Shown: piece by piece, positions 1 to 11,130 of the stretch
Numbering within the stretch: position 1 is the stretch's first letter
Layout of the letters: each line of letters begins with the position of its first letter
DNA from: Portulaca oleracea
Lineage: Eukaryota; Streptophyta; Magnoliopsida; Caryophyllales; Portulacaceae
Assembly: GCA_029582165.1 (NCBI GenBank)
Contig: CM055893.1
Span: forward strand, 24,837,179-24,901,178
Reading direction: 5' to 3'
Length of the DNA stretch: 64,000 nt
Translations under genes and position numbers: made by a program
Notes under the pieces: model-generated
Seen by the model: only the letters and a program-made list of their open reading frames with translations
The model's database searches: none
What the model was told of the DNA's origin: nothing

Positions 1-35
1 AAGGACAGGGCCTTTCCAATCTTTCTTACGCGCAT

Positions 36-2310
36 TTGGAGGCGGCCATCCGCGATGCCAATTTCCAGAACTTGCCTGTGGATCAACGCCGCTTCATCTT
101 CCTGGCGTACATCATTTATGCCATCATTTTTGCCAACCGGGGGGATAATATCACCTTGACATGGCTTCGGAACCTTTTGGACTTCAACAATGTCCGGAAC
201 CTGAACTACGGCAAGGCGACTTACGCGAACTTCGTCCTCTGGCTTCACCGTGGCGTTCGGCTTTCACAGGATACTGATCCAGTTTACCTTCATGAGCCTC
301 CTACTCGTTATCAGTATGGCCCTTCGCTGTGGAAGGTGCTCGAGGTATGTCCCCGAGACTCTTCCCTTTGTAGATTTGCTACTTTTTCACTTCTTCTTTG
401 ACTTTATGTTCATGCAGTCATGGGCATATGAGTATATTCTGTCTTTGGGCATTCACTCCAAAAAGAATAAGACAGTGCCAGCTGCTGAACGCTGGTCTAA
501 CGATGCCATTCGTGGGAAGAAATTCCAGTCGGGTAGCCTTGATTGCATTCGTCGCCTGCTGGATAACCTCACCCCGATATTTCCTTATACCTAGCGCCTT
601 TATTTATTTTGCTTTTACCCTTGGAGTGACTCTCTTTCTCTTGCAAGACCACGTGAATTGGCGTCAATGGGCAGAATTCGACTTGAGTGGATTGCCCACC
701 CCTTTGCAACCGGTGGAGCACGATACTCATCTCTGCGTCCTGATGTAGGGACCTTCGATCTTCATATGGTATTTAGGGGAGAGAGCCACGAGGCAAATCT
801 TGGGTGGATACCCCGGTCTCATCCCCCTTGATCCTCCGGAACACATGTTAGAGCCATGGCGCGTCGTTCCAGGTGCCATGGGAGAATGGATTCGCAGCCA
901 AGACTTTGACAACTTCGTACATAACGTTCCCCAGGAGCAGTTTGATGAGGAATTCCAACGCTATCTAAGCCGTCTAGCCCCCCGAGTGGTAGGTATCTTC
1001 TTCCTTCTGATTTCTCATTATGTTTCTAGCTGATTCCAAACCGTGAGGTTTGCAGCTGGGGCCTTATGCCAAGGTCGCTGAGACGGAGGCTCAACCGGTG
1101 AGAAGAAGGATCAGCGATTTCTTTGAGGTGGAGACTAGTAGTCAATGCTCTGCACTCCGAGAGTTTGACTGGAAACCAGTAAGTTTTTTATTTTGTTTTC
1201 TCCTTTATGTCGTTCATACATGTCTAACCTTGGCCTCATCATTTTCCAGCCAAGATGGGATATTTTCCGTCAAGTGACCAAGGAGTGGAGCACAATGCTG
1301 AAGCACGTTGATCGAGTATTTACCCGCTCGTGTAGGTATCGTGGGGACGCCGCCGAGAGGGCTGATGTAGAGGCCGACGTAGAGTCCATTCCTCGAGATC
1401 CTCCTTGACGTTCGACTGCAGGGATCCCTCGCACTGAGCCCCCACGTCGCTCTTTGACAGGGGAGTATACTTCTCGAGGCCGACCTCGAGAAGAAGTTGG
1501 TGGATCCTCTCGTCCTCCCCTAGCAGTTGTGCCGAAGGCTAGTGGCAAAGGAATCATAATAGCAGATCTGGCAACAGAGGTCGCCGTCCTATGGAACAGG
1601 ACATGGCTCAGATATCCTTGGAGGAACAACTCGGCCAAAAAGGGTCACATCACAGTGTTGGGTATGGTGGTGAAACCCAACCCCATTCCTACTGGGTGGA
1701 AGATGCTTTAGAGTCGAGTGCTACCAACCGACCTTCTCATTCTCGCCGCACTCCGGCTTCAGTGCGTTCTGCTCGTCGTCGTAGGGAAATTGTGGTGAGG
1801 GACCATGATTTAGGTGCATTCGTAGGGTATCCTAGCGGTCAGGCCCTAGCGGATGACGCTACTTCACGTCCTGCACCATATGACGTCTCCTCTTTTGGCT
1901 CTGGTTCTTACTGTGCTGGATGGCCAGTTCGAACTCCTGGAATGGGTCCTTCATGGCCCACAGGTACGCAAGAGTGGTCTGCACCCCAACACTCTTGGTT
2001 AGGAGGATCCTCCTCTTCTGGTTGGCCAGCCCCCGGTTATGGAGCTGGTCCTGTATGGCCTACTCCTTCTGTTGAGTGGCACATCCCTGATCATTCATGG
2101 CTAGCCGGTTCGCAAGGGCATTCTGTATCATCACCGTCGAGCGTGCATCCTTCTGAAGTTCCCTTGTCCGGGCCACCGCAGACGGCTCCTGGTCCTAACT
2201 ACTATTCTTGGGACACCTATTTCGATACGGCTGGTGCCTCCAACGCTAGAACTTCTCATGCTGGTGCCGACCCGGTTGAAGACAGTGGCGATTCGGGTTC
2301 GGTGTGGTGA
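36..2310 (+). pseudogene. Plant-mobile-domain-like multi-exon gene, antisense to element 1
   Basis: Blocks of reading frame are joined by plausible splice sites: first exon to 344 (donor GTATGT at 345, acceptor at 417), 418 to about 590, an exon ending at 988, 1056-1178 (donor GTAAGT), 1250 onward, and the tail 1591-2310. The first exon (VDQRRFIFLAYIIYAIIF, then a W-L-R-N-L-L-D-F segment) and the piece at 800-988 (IPLDPPEHMLEPWRVV, then EWIRSQDFDNFV) resemble plant mobile domain (PMD) proteins, a domain shared by some DNA transposons and host silencing factors. The C-terminal 200 residues are low-complexity with spaced Trp-Pro pairs. In-frame stops at 746-748 and 1406-1408 and a frame change near 1590 mark it as decayed. 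The 5' end may lie outside the window. The function of PMD genes inside retrotransposons is unknown. A captured host gene is the alternative. Confidence 0.55.
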
Positions 2311-2937
2311 TTGAACCGATGACAAGCAAGACTCTATGCATTTTTAGACTTTTGTTATGCAGGACTAACTTGTACTTTTTTTTTTATTTAATGCAAGACT
2401 CTTTATGAATTTTATTTCTGATTTTATATGCAAGACTCGGTGAATGCATGATTTTATTTCATTAATGCATAACTGAATGATTTTCTACATGACGTAATTA
2501 ATCCCAACTTAATCCCGCTTCCCCAAAAAGAAAAGAAAATAAAAGAAAACAAAAATCTAAGTGTTAGAGTAAACTCGAGCAAAAATTTTGGAACCGAGCA
2601 TCATTGGGTCAATATCCAAAGCATTAAAAATACGCAAACGGGCCAAATTAACTCCAAGGCCCAAAATACAATCATAAACAGGCGGGCTGAGTTGCGGAGA
2701 GGCGGTCCACACTGACAGAAAACCCGTGCGGGTTTTCTTCTTCAGCAGGCCATGGGCTAGGGCTCGAGAAGGCGCGTTCGTAAGCCTAGGAGGATCAAAA
2801 CCCGCGCGGGATTTGTTACTGCTTTTCCTTTTTTTTTTACTAGTCGTTGCAAATGGGCTAAAATCATAGGATATGGAGGGCAACGGCTATGTGATCATTG
2901 CTGGTAGCTTTCTCCATTTTTATCATGCATGGAGGTG
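2311..2937. other. Non-coding region with two GC palindromes, upstream of antisense gene B
   Basis: No gene is seen. 2311-2580 is AT-rich with repeated TGCAAGACT-type words and probably holds the 3' end of the PMD-like gene. 2580-2860 carries two 18-base palindromes (2719-2736 and 2797-2814) of the AAAACCCGCGCGGG type that marks Tat LTRs and 3' regions elsewhere in the window; the first has outer arms CTGA/TCAG. By position this is the region between pol/antisense genes and the 3' LTR of element 1. Confidence 0.5.
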
Positions 2938-2945
2938 TATAAATA
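2938..2945 (+). promoter_or_regulatory. TATA box of antisense gene B
   Basis: TATAAATA in the context GGTGTATAAATACCTC, followed by an A/C/T-rich leader poor in G (CATCATCACCTC, then TCTCCATCATAT). It has the same layout as the TATA boxes in the Tat LTRs at 13487, 44749 and 54483, but here it drives plus-strand transcription towards the gene at 3190-4238. No transcription evidence is available. Confidence 0.5.
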
Positions 2946-3189
2946 CCTCATATTATGCATATAATCATCATCACCTCAAAGTCTCCATCATATATTCTCT
3001 CAAATTTCAAAGAAATCCTCCCGGTTCTCAGGGCATTCGAGAAGAAGCTTGCGACTTGGATGAGCAACTTATCCAAAGAAGAGAATTAGGAGCTCGGTAG
3101 ATACAAGTTAACGAGCTTGATGAGTCTCCGTCCCGGGTCATCGGAAGTGCAATATTCGGTGAAAAGGTACATTTCCAAACCATAGTCGA

Positions 3190-4238
3190 ATATTTTCAAT
3201 CTCCTGATACCTTGGAATATGGTCTCGTGATACGAGTGCGACTGCTCGTATTATGTCTCCTTGGCGAGTTTTGCTTTTATCATGGCGGCAAAAGAACTGG
3301 ACCGGCAAATTTAATCCAAAATGTCGATGACATGTCCCGAGGCTACAATCTCGTGCCTCTAATGCTAGCGGAAACCATGATGGGCTTGGATGATCCGAAT
3401 CCAGAACACGACTTTCGAGGGAGTCCACTACTTCTCCAGGTATTTTATTCCTCTTTTCTGCCACTGTCTGATTTCTGCCTCTACTATTTACAATACCCGC
3501 GCGGGTTTTCTGCTTTTTTTTTTTAGGTTGGGATAATTGGTGTGCAATGGAGCACTTGGGTCTCATCGAGGAGCCCCGAACTTCATCGGTGTTGGCGAAC
3601 TATTGTCAAAGAAAGAGGAAGTACACCGACCTTCGCTCGGTAACGGAATGGATTGTGCTCTTGAAGGATCTCGGGAGATCGTATGGTGGATCGAATGGTG
3701 GCACATCTCCGAATATGTGACCCATGATTTCCGTAATGCCTATGTATGTCTCGCCGGCTTGACGCACATGACATTTTATTTTTCGGCGCGAGTGAAGCGC
3801 CAGATGGGTCGTAATCAAGACATCCCTGAGCTCCTATGTGAGACTCCTGATCAGCTGAAGCTGCGAGGCTCAGTGATTGAGTCGTGGTTGAAATACTGGG
3901 AAAGAAAGCCAACTCTTAAAGCCCCTCCAAAGATACGCATGTCTCATATTGCCGATGCTGACTACCATGGATGGCTAATTGCTGCTGTTGAGTCTCGCCG
4001 CGCTGGAGAAGCGAGAAGGAGACAAGTAAAGGAAAGGCTGGGTCCCCGTACATCAGCAATGGACCGTCTCGGCGCGAGAGACTCGGTGAAAGATAGGCTC
4101 GGCCCGAGAGTGGAGGTACGAAAACCAAGCAGGCAGGCCTGTAAACCCAAAGACAAAGAGAAAGCGCTTAACAGACCTAGAGACACGGAGACTGACCATG
4201 AGACAACTGGCGAAGTAGAGAAAGTGAAGGAAGACTAG
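3190..4238 (+). pseudogene. Antisense gene B: DUF7745/plant-mobile-domain-like, decayed
   Basis: The first exon block (about 3190-3438) contains DFRGSPLLLQ followed by donor GTATTT; an intron with a GC palindrome at 3492-3509 and a poly-T tract ends at TTTTTTAG near 3525. The next blocks read WDNWCAMEHLGLIEEP, then after a frame change IVWWIEWWHISEY and YFSARVKRQMGRNQDIPE. The order 'GSPLLLQ', 'W..WW', 'RV.RQ.G..Q.IP' is what I recall of DUF7745/PMD-like proteins common next to plant Ty3/gypsy elements. The C-terminus is basic with RLGPR/RLGAR repeats and then Lys/Glu-rich. At least one frameshift (about 3640-3690) and uncertain splice phase make this a pseudogene. It ends 229 bases from the convergent end of pol. 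Its role is unknown; capture of a transposon domain is the usual explanation. Confidence 0.55.
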
Positions 4239-4467
4239 AAGATGGAATGGAAATGAAGGAACTGAACTGCTTTGCCATAACAGTCTTTCATTATACCATT
4301 TAAATTTTCTTATGTTACAAGCAGTGTACTTGCATTATTAATTAATAAAGAAGGAATATTATTCGCAATTATTGTGTTCTTGCAAACTTTATCTTTCTTA
4401 TATACATGAGCATTTATTAAATATATCCCAAGTGTCTGAAAATTGGTTTTCCAGTTGCTTGGTTATA

Positions 4468-5700
4468 TTAAGCGTATCGCTTGAGTTGATCTAAATTCGT
4501 GGCCTGAACTACATCTTCTCCATCCATTGTAGCAAGCCGGGCTCCTCCTCCTGGCAAAATGTCCTTAATCATATAAGGACCTTTCCAATTGGATGCAAAC
4601 TTTCCCCTTGGATCTTGTATAGGTGCCCTCATCTCCTTAAGCACCAAATTACCTACTTGAAGTGAACGACCTTTCACCTTCTTATTAAAAGCACGAGTGA
4701 TCCTATTTTGATATACTTGCACATTATGCAATGCCCTCAATCGCCTTTCGTCCATTAACATTAGCTCCTCGAACCTTGCCCTAGCCCATTCTACTTCCGA
4801 CAACTGACTTTCGGCCACTATTCACAACGAAGGGATTGCTACTTCAATCGGTAAGACTGCTTCCATCCCATACACCAAAGAATATGGTGTTGCACCTGTA
4901 ACAGTTCGTATAGTGGTTCGGTATCCCCACAGGGCAAATGCCAACTTATCCGGCCATGCTTTGTAAGTGACAACCATTTTCTTGATGATTCCCGCTACTG
5001 CCTTGTTGGCTGCTTCCACAGCTCCGTTAGCTTGAGGTCGGTATGGCGATGACCGGTGATGCTGAATTTTATAAGTGGCGAGCAAAGTTTCTACTTCTTT
5101 TTGAAAATGGCTCCCATTGTCACTAATGATTTCATGAGGCACTCCATATCGACATATGATGTTTTGAAGAATAAATTTTGCCACCTGCTTGGATGTGAGC
5201 TTAGCAAAAGAGGCTGCTTCTACCCACTTAGTGAAGTAATCGATGGCGACCAATATGTACTCGTGTCCTCCTGTTCCAGTTGGGTGTATCTTGCCAATGA
5301 TGTCGATACCCGATACTTAGAACGGCCATGGAGATGTCAATGTAGTCAGGTATAATGGGGTTGTTGCTGTAGGTTGGCATACTCTTGACATTTGTGACAC
5401 CTTCGGACGAACTCTAAGCAATCTGCCTCCATTGTGGACCAATAATAACCAGCCCTTTGATTTTTCTTTGCCAGCATACGCCCATTCATGTGGGGACCAT
5501 ACTCTCCTCCATGTGTAGTAGCCATGACCTCCTTGGTGCTTTTGGCATCAATGCATAATAAATTAATGCCCGTAGGTGATTTCTTGTAAAGGCGATCCTG
5601 GATCAAGCAGTATTGTGCTGCTAGAGACCTGATCGCTCGTTGTCCTCGAGCATCTAATTCAGCTGGGTATTCTCCTTTCCGAAGAAAATTGTAAATGTCA
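4468..5700 (-). pseudogene. Integrase domain of element 1 pol
   Basis: Inserts retrotransposon cDNA into chromosomes. Reading from 5700 down: the zinc-binding HHCC module (HGGEYGPHMNGRML, then CHKCQEY; C-terminal part of the 5930-5346 frame), a break with a stop at 5346, then the catalytic core (5253-4822) with AIDYFTKW (first Asp), SDNGSHF (second Asp) and NGAVEAANK (Glu), a D,D-35-E arrangement. The last segment (4818-4468) holds the GPY/F-type C-terminal domain (NWKGPYMIKDI). No chromodomain follows, which fits Tat and not chromoviruses. Stops between segments (5346, 4822) and a lost stretch around 5254-5345 disrupt it. The sibling at 54021-62207 has lost this domain entirely. Confidence 0.85.
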
Positions 5701-5799
5701 TGGAACCATTCCTCGGTATCTTCCTCTTGTGCCTCCATGTTGCACACATGTGCAGGTTCAGACTGTCGCTCTACTACTACTGGTAATTGGAGCGTGCCT

Positions 5800-6281
5800 G
5801 ATGGTATCGATATCATCGAAGACAACTTGGCTAGGGCATCAGCCAACTCATTGTGATCCCTTGAGAGGTACTGGAAGCTGATTTGCTCAAATTGGTCAGC
5901 AAGTCCCAAGAGCTTCTGCTGGTATGCCATAAGACATTCATTCCGAACCTTCTATGTATTTTTAGCCTGATTAATTATGAGGCTAGAATCTCCGAAGACT
6001 TTTATATCACGTATACCCAAGGTCAATGCAGCTTGTAAGCCCTTGATGCATGCTTCATATTCGGCGGAATTGTTAGTAGCATCAAAGTCCAACTTCATAA
6101 ACACAGGGACATGTATCCCTTCTGGAAAGACCAGCAGGACTCCTACTCCGCAGCCCATTTGGTTTGAAGCTCCGTCAAAGTACATTTTCCATGTTATCTC
6201 GTCAGTGAAGAATACATCCTCATCTGGGAATTCCAAGTGAGTGCTTGGACGTTCATGTGATGGTGAAGCAGCAAAGAAATC
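5800..6281 (-). pseudogene. Archaeal-type second RNase H (aRNH) of element 1
   Basis: An RNase H1-like domain lying between the gypsy RNase H and integrase. It starts at WKMYFDGASNQMGCGVGVLL (first catalytic Asp in the YFDGASN motif), has ATNNSAEYEACIKGL (catalytic Glu), VFGDSSLIINQ (second Asp) and, after a stop at 5952, DHNELADALAKLS (final Asp). Acquisition of this extra RNase H is a known diagnostic of the plant Tat/Ogre lineage; it may process the RNA/DNA hybrid while the original RNase H degenerates to a tether. All four acidic positions are still readable. The domain is split by one in-frame stop, shared in position with the sibling element (NQA-stop there, NQAKNT-stop here). Confidence 0.85.
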
Positions 6282-6650
6282 TTAAACAACCCGTCCTTTG
6301 ATGGATTTCTGAGGCAGGTACTGAAGGTTGAACTCTGAAAGGATGACCACCCATCGAGTGATGCGGTTGTTGATGGTACGTTGCTCCATGATGAATTTAA
6401 TAAGATTATTCTCAACTATGACATACACTGTATGTGAAAACATGTAATGTCTTAACTTCTTGGTGGCCCATACTAATGCGAGAGCCATTTTCTCTATGTC
6501 TGCATATCGACTTTCATAGTCCAAAAACTTCTTGCTCAAGTAGTAGATGGCGCTCTCCTGACCTTTAATCTTTTGAGCTAGCATAGCCCCCAGTGCAGAG
6601 CTAGTCACGGTAAGGTAAAGGAGCAGAGGCTCATCTGGTACTAGCGGCAT
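6282..6650 (-). pseudogene. Gypsy RNase H domain of element 1 pol
   Basis: Degrades the RNA strand of the RNA/DNA hybrid or acts as a connection domain. LYLTVTSSALGAMLAQK corresponds to the first RNase H strand (the usual Asp is replaced by Thr/Ser, as is common for the degenerate RNase H of Tat elements), followed by SAIYYLSKKFLDYESRYADI and EKMALALVWATKKLRHYM. It is separated from the RT by a frameshift near 6650 and from the second RNase H by a stop at 6282. Confidence 0.85.
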
Positions 6651-7849
6651 GAGGACCGGAGGATGTTGAAATACTCCTTGATTTTGTCAAAGGTCGCTTG
6701 ACATTGATCGTCCCATTCTATTTTGCTTCCTTTCTTTAGCTTCTTAAATAAAGGTTCACAAGTCATGGTGAGCTTTGAAATGAACCTACTGATGTATTGA
6801 ACTCGCCCTAGGAAGCCTCTTATCTCTTTTTCTGTCTTGGGAGGTTGCAACTCTTGGATAGCCTTTATCTTTGAAGGATCAACTTCAATACCTCGTTGGC
6901 TAACCACATAACCTAGCAGCTTCTCGGAGGTAACACCGAAGGTGCACTTTGCTGGATTAAGCTGCATCTTGTATTTGCGAAGTCACAGAAAGAACTTACG
7001 AAGGTTAGGAATATGTTCCTCCATCGTTTTGGACTTAACACTCATGTCATCCACGTAAACCTCTACCTCTATGTGCATCATGTCATGAAGTAAGGTGTTG
7101 GCAGTTCTTTGATATGTTGCTCCGATATTTTTGAGACCGAAAGGCATAACCACATAACAGTACGTTCCCCATGGGGTAGTGAATGATGTTTTCTCCATGT
7201 CTTCTTCTGCCATTTTGATTTGGTTGTAACCGGCATACCCGTCCATAAAGGATAGAAGCTGATGTCCGCAAGTGTTATCCACTAATACATCGATGTGAGG
7301 TAAAGGGAAACTATCCTTGGGACTAGCTTTATTGGGATCTCGAAAGTCAACACACATGCGCACTTTCCCATCTTTCTTGGGCACCGGGACAATGTTAGCA
7401 ATCCAGTCAGGATATTGGACTACTTTGATGAACTTAGCATTAAGTTGCTTGATTACTTCTTCCTCAATCTTCTTTGCCCATTCAGGTTTGATCCTCCTAG
7501 CCTTTTGTCGAACTGGCTTTGCATTAGGAAGCAAAGGTATAGTGTGCTCCGCTATTTCTCTGTCAATCCCAGGCATGTCTTCATAGAACCATGCGAAAAC
7601 GTCGACAAACTCCTTGAGAAGCTCCGTGAAAGCTACCTGTTCTTTTGTTGTAAGTGAGCTACCTAACTTCAATTCTCGAGGTTGCTCTTCTGTACCCACG
7701 TTTATGGTGATGGTGTCTTCCAACACCGCCATTTTATGCTCGTGTTCATTAGAAAATTCTTTTAAGGGTTCATTAAATTCAATATTATTATTGGCCCAGC
7801 AGCTCAGGGAAGAGGGGAAAGAAGAATCAGAGTAAGCAGAAAGGTTCAT
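6641..7849 (-). pseudogene. Reverse transcriptase domain of element 1 pol
   Basis: Copies element RNA into DNA. The conserved run is present: pre-RT WAKKIEEEVIKQL, then VPVPKKDGKVRMCVDFRDPN, DGYAGYNQIKM, FTTPWGTYCYVVMPFGLKN, the catalytic box VYVDDMSVKSK (YVDD), and after a stop at 6983 the thumb/connection NPAKCTFGV, LLGYVVSQRGIEVDPSKI, GFLGRVQYISRFI. The two frames are 7849-6983 and 6967-6641. Compared with the sibling at 60248-61330 the core is more complete here (GYAGYNQI is intact). The stop at 6983 and the frameshift at about 6650 break continuity with RNase H. Confidence 0.9.
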
Positions 7850-8515
7850 CTTATTGAATGTAGAAAGGAATATATCACCAGCAGACTCAAGACCAGACTC
7901 ACTTGACTCTAGACCCTTAAGACCTGACTCTATGTCATTAGGAACAGACTCTCCTATAGATAAAGCAAAGTTATTCTCCTCAGCATCGACTCACGAGACC
8001 GCTCTAACTTCTCCATCTTCAGTGATCATGAGACTAGGGTCAAAACTTGGGTTGGATAAAGCAGCAATAACGGCATCAGCTTCAGACTTCTCTTGGGCAG
8101 CTTCTTGTCCAAACAGCATACCAAAAATGTTACACCTAACCAGGTGAGTCCATTCTAATGGAGGCTATTTGTCCCGAGCGGGAACAAAGACAGTAGCCAT
8201 ATTAATTGAGTAATCATTGAAGACTTCTAATCCAGCAACTTGAATTCCTTTATTCTTCAAGTAAAATGGCTCAGGGAATCCATAATAGGGGAAGTCGTCA
8301 CCTTCCCTAACAAATTGCCCGTTCAAGGTAAGTGGATAGGGCTTCATCTGGAACAAAGTGGGAGGATTGTCCATCCTCTTCTGTTCAACGATAGCCATCT
8401 TTGCGAGCTTGACCTCCTTCTCAGTTGGCTTGTAGCCTAAGCCAAACCTTCCCTGCTGTTTGAAGGTCTTGAACACGGGTGGAATTTTGTTCTTCGGATT
8501 CTTCCCTAGCGGCAT
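7850..8515 (-). pseudogene. Protease-RT spacer of element 1
   Basis: Links protease to RT. The segment 8515-8165 reads MPLGKNPKNKIPPVFKTF, FGLGYKPTEKEV, FPEPFYLKNKGIQVAG and ends ATVFVPARDK followed by a stop; the remainder to 7850 is readable in frame pieces (PPLEWTHL, IFGMLFGQ, SNPSFDPSLM) that match 59657-60148 of the sibling. The GLGYKPT segment is typical of Tat polyproteins; no enzymatic motif is seen. An in-frame stop lies near 7990 and another at 8165. Confidence 0.65.
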
Positions 8516-8530
8516 TCCAGGGAAATAACC

Positions 8531-9127
8531 TTATTTCTTAAGCATAGCATGTACCTTGGGATTTGAGTAGGGATCGAAGTCAAAAGGTGCTTCATCCTTA
8601 CTCATCATCGCCACCAGCTCAAAGTTGTGGAGTTCTTCATCCATCGAATTGTGCTCCACTTCAAGAGTTGACTGTTTAGGAGTGAAAACAGCGTTGATAG
8701 ACTCTCCCGAGATAGTGATCACTTGTCCTTGAACCATCATTTTCACCTTCTGATGTAGAGTAGATGCTATTGCGTTGCACTTATGAAGCAATGGCCTTCC
8801 TAACAGTAAATTGAAAGAGGCTGGAATGTCTAGCACTACAAATTCCATATTCCGAGTGACGCCGCCAGTAGTGATTGGCAACACTATAGATCCGACCGAT
8901 TTCCGAGGAGAATTGTCATACGCCCTTTGTTGCACACCGTTCTGAGCCAAGTGTTGTTTTTGAACTCCTAATTTTTGCGCCGTCCTCCAAGGGCATACAT
9001 TCACAGCTGAACTATTGTCAACCAGGACTAGTGGGATAGTTTTGTTGGAGCAATGCACTGTAAGATACAGGGCTTTGTTGTGAGACGCTCCTCCCTGAGG
9101 CAGATCCTCAATCCCAAAAGTAATCAT
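8531..9127 (-). pseudogene. Aspartic protease domain of element 1
   Basis: Retropepsin-like processing of the polyprotein. The active-site segment reads IPLVLVDNSSAVNVCP: the catalytic Asp is kept, but the usual Gly after Asn (DNGSA, as in the sibling at 59025-59050) is Ser here. The flap and C-terminal region follow: SVGSIVLPITTGG and FNLLLGRPLLHK, the second a typical retropepsin G-R-P/D end motif. A stop at 9134-9136 separates it from gag; the sibling has an open frame at the same place (QQEMITFG). The frame ends at 8531 just before the spacer. Confidence 0.85.
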
Positions 9128-9133
9128 CTCCTG

Positions 9134-11130
9134 TTAGGTAGTAACATGAGCCACCAACGTTTCTGGAGTTGTTGTAGGGGATACATTGAGTGTTGTAAGA
9201 GCATCCAACATCTTCTGTCTATGAGCATGTGACGTGCATATGAGTTGCCATATGGTAACCTCCGCCCTTGTCTTTTTGAGTTGAGAAAGAAGAGGATCTT
9301 CATGGGAGACCTGATTGTCATTACCGGCCGTTGGTGTTGGGTTAGGAACAGTCACTGGGGTGGTGGTGTTCCTTTGGTTATGGCGACCAGACCGAGTAAG
9401 AAATGCCACATCATCTGATTCATCTTTCTCCATCCATTCTGTCTCGGGATGCTCATGCTCATCATCTTCGTCACTATCCCAAATACCATGGATGAACAGA
9501 CCTTCCGGGAACCCAACTATTTCGGGGACAAGTTGACCTTCTTCTACAATCAAAGTAGAGTGGTCGAAGTTGAAATCCCCACAGAAAATAGCATTTGCAT
9601 GTTCAAGCGTAGGGTTACTTTGATTGTTTGGTTTCTTGACAGCTTTTGGCATTGGCAACGTCCCTGCCCTAATCATTTCTTCTATCTTGTTCCTAAGAGT
9701 CCAACATTTCTCAGTGTCATGCCCTTGGCAACGGTGATAGCGCCAAAATTGGTTGGCATCCCAGTTTCTGCCATTGATTTCCGGCTCCTCTTTCGGTAAG
9801 GGCAAAACCAAGATACCCTTCTTAACTAGACGGTCGAGAGCTTGAGAGTAAGGAACATCCAAAAGCGTATAAGTATCATACTTCGGTACATAGGGCCCCT
9901 TACGCTGGATAGAGTTAGACTCCATAATCTTAGGAGGGTGGCTAGTCGTACTAGTGGCCCTCCTGTTGGAGCTGGACCTTTCCATCCAGGCGAAGCGGTC
10001 TTATCATTGTGCATCGCTTCTAATTGGACACAAGTGTCCTTTAGGTAATCAAAATCCTTTACAACATGGTACCCCAAATGCTTAGATAGACTACTCTTGA
10101 GTCCTTGCTTAAAGGTAGATAACTGCAGGCGGAGAGGAATTGTCTCGTTGATATGGGACAACTTTGTATGCCATCTTTCAAAGTAATCCATAAAGGACTC
10201 ATCATCTCGTTGCTTCATGGCGGTTAAGTCATCCACCGTAGCTTGCTTCTTCTGGATGCGAGTGTAATGGTGGATAAAAGCTTCGAATAGCTCACTCTAG
10301 TTGACTTTGATTTGGGGTGATAGTGCATGATACCATACCTTTGCTTCTCCATCTAGGGTGGATGGAAAGACAGTAGAGTATAAGTCGGTATCAATTCGAT
10401 TCAAAGGTGCCAACCTCATGAACTCCTCTACATGATGAATAGGGTTCTCAGAAGGTTTGAACCTAATATTTGGTACTTCAACTTTGTCAGCTACCTTCAG
10501 GGTTGGTTGAACAGGCAATGGAACTTCCAAGTATTTGTCAGAAAAGGCCGGCACAGAGCTCATTGCTTTGGTGAGGCTTTCTAACTTCTGCTCAAGGGCC
10601 TTAACAACGGGGTCCCTTGTTGGTTTAGACATTTCAGGCGTGCTAACTTTAGCCTTAGATATTCCTATTCCTCCAAAATCTGAGAATGTCTTGATGATTT
10701 CAGGTTCGGATTCATATCCTTGCATTTCTTCATCATCCTCTTCAACATTCAGCCCTAACTTGGTGTTGATCTTAGTGATGGCCTGCAGCATACCATCCAT
10801 TACTTGTTGTTGTTCACTCAGCCTTTTGCTCATCTTTTGTTCCTGCTCTAGAGTATTAGCGAATACAAGACCTTGCATTTTGGTATAAAGCTCATCCAAA
10901 TACTTCGTGATGTTGGCTTCGGCACTTTGGATTGGTACTTCTTGGAATTGTTCGCCAGACATGATGCAGTCACTAATTGCAGATGGATCGTAATGTGGGT
11001 TCGGAACCAAACGACCAGTTCGTGGATCTCGAATGCGGGCTCGGAGTCGATCACCAATGATGCCTGCATGGAAATTCAAAGTTAGCACACTTGATGACCT
11101 ACTCTGACACGTACTACCCGATGCATGCAT
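9134..11130 (-). pseudogene. gag of element 1
   Basis: Structural protein that packages element RNA. Segments: 11130-10297 (start MHASGSTC; a second Met at MSGEQFQEV is an equally likely start), broken by a stop where the sibling has Trp in a N-W-T-E-L-F context; 10236 to about 9985 (SFMDYFERWHTKLSHINE, LSTFKQGLKSSLSKHL, the capsid-like retrotrans_gag part); then after a frame change 9985-9134 with FWRYHRCQGHDTEKCWTLRN, a degenerate CCHC-type knuckle with the C..H....C spacing shifted, as in other Tat gags. The N-terminal third has a glutamine-rich coiled-coil-like stretch (EQEQKMSKRLSEQQQ). One stop, one frameshift and one stop at the gag/pro boundary. Confidence 0.85.

Noticed and set aside
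7317..7835. Plus-strand frames opposite RT and protease (for example 7317-7657, 9449-9799, 10535-10888)
   Set aside because: Shadows of the minus-strand gag-pol; no motifs of their own.
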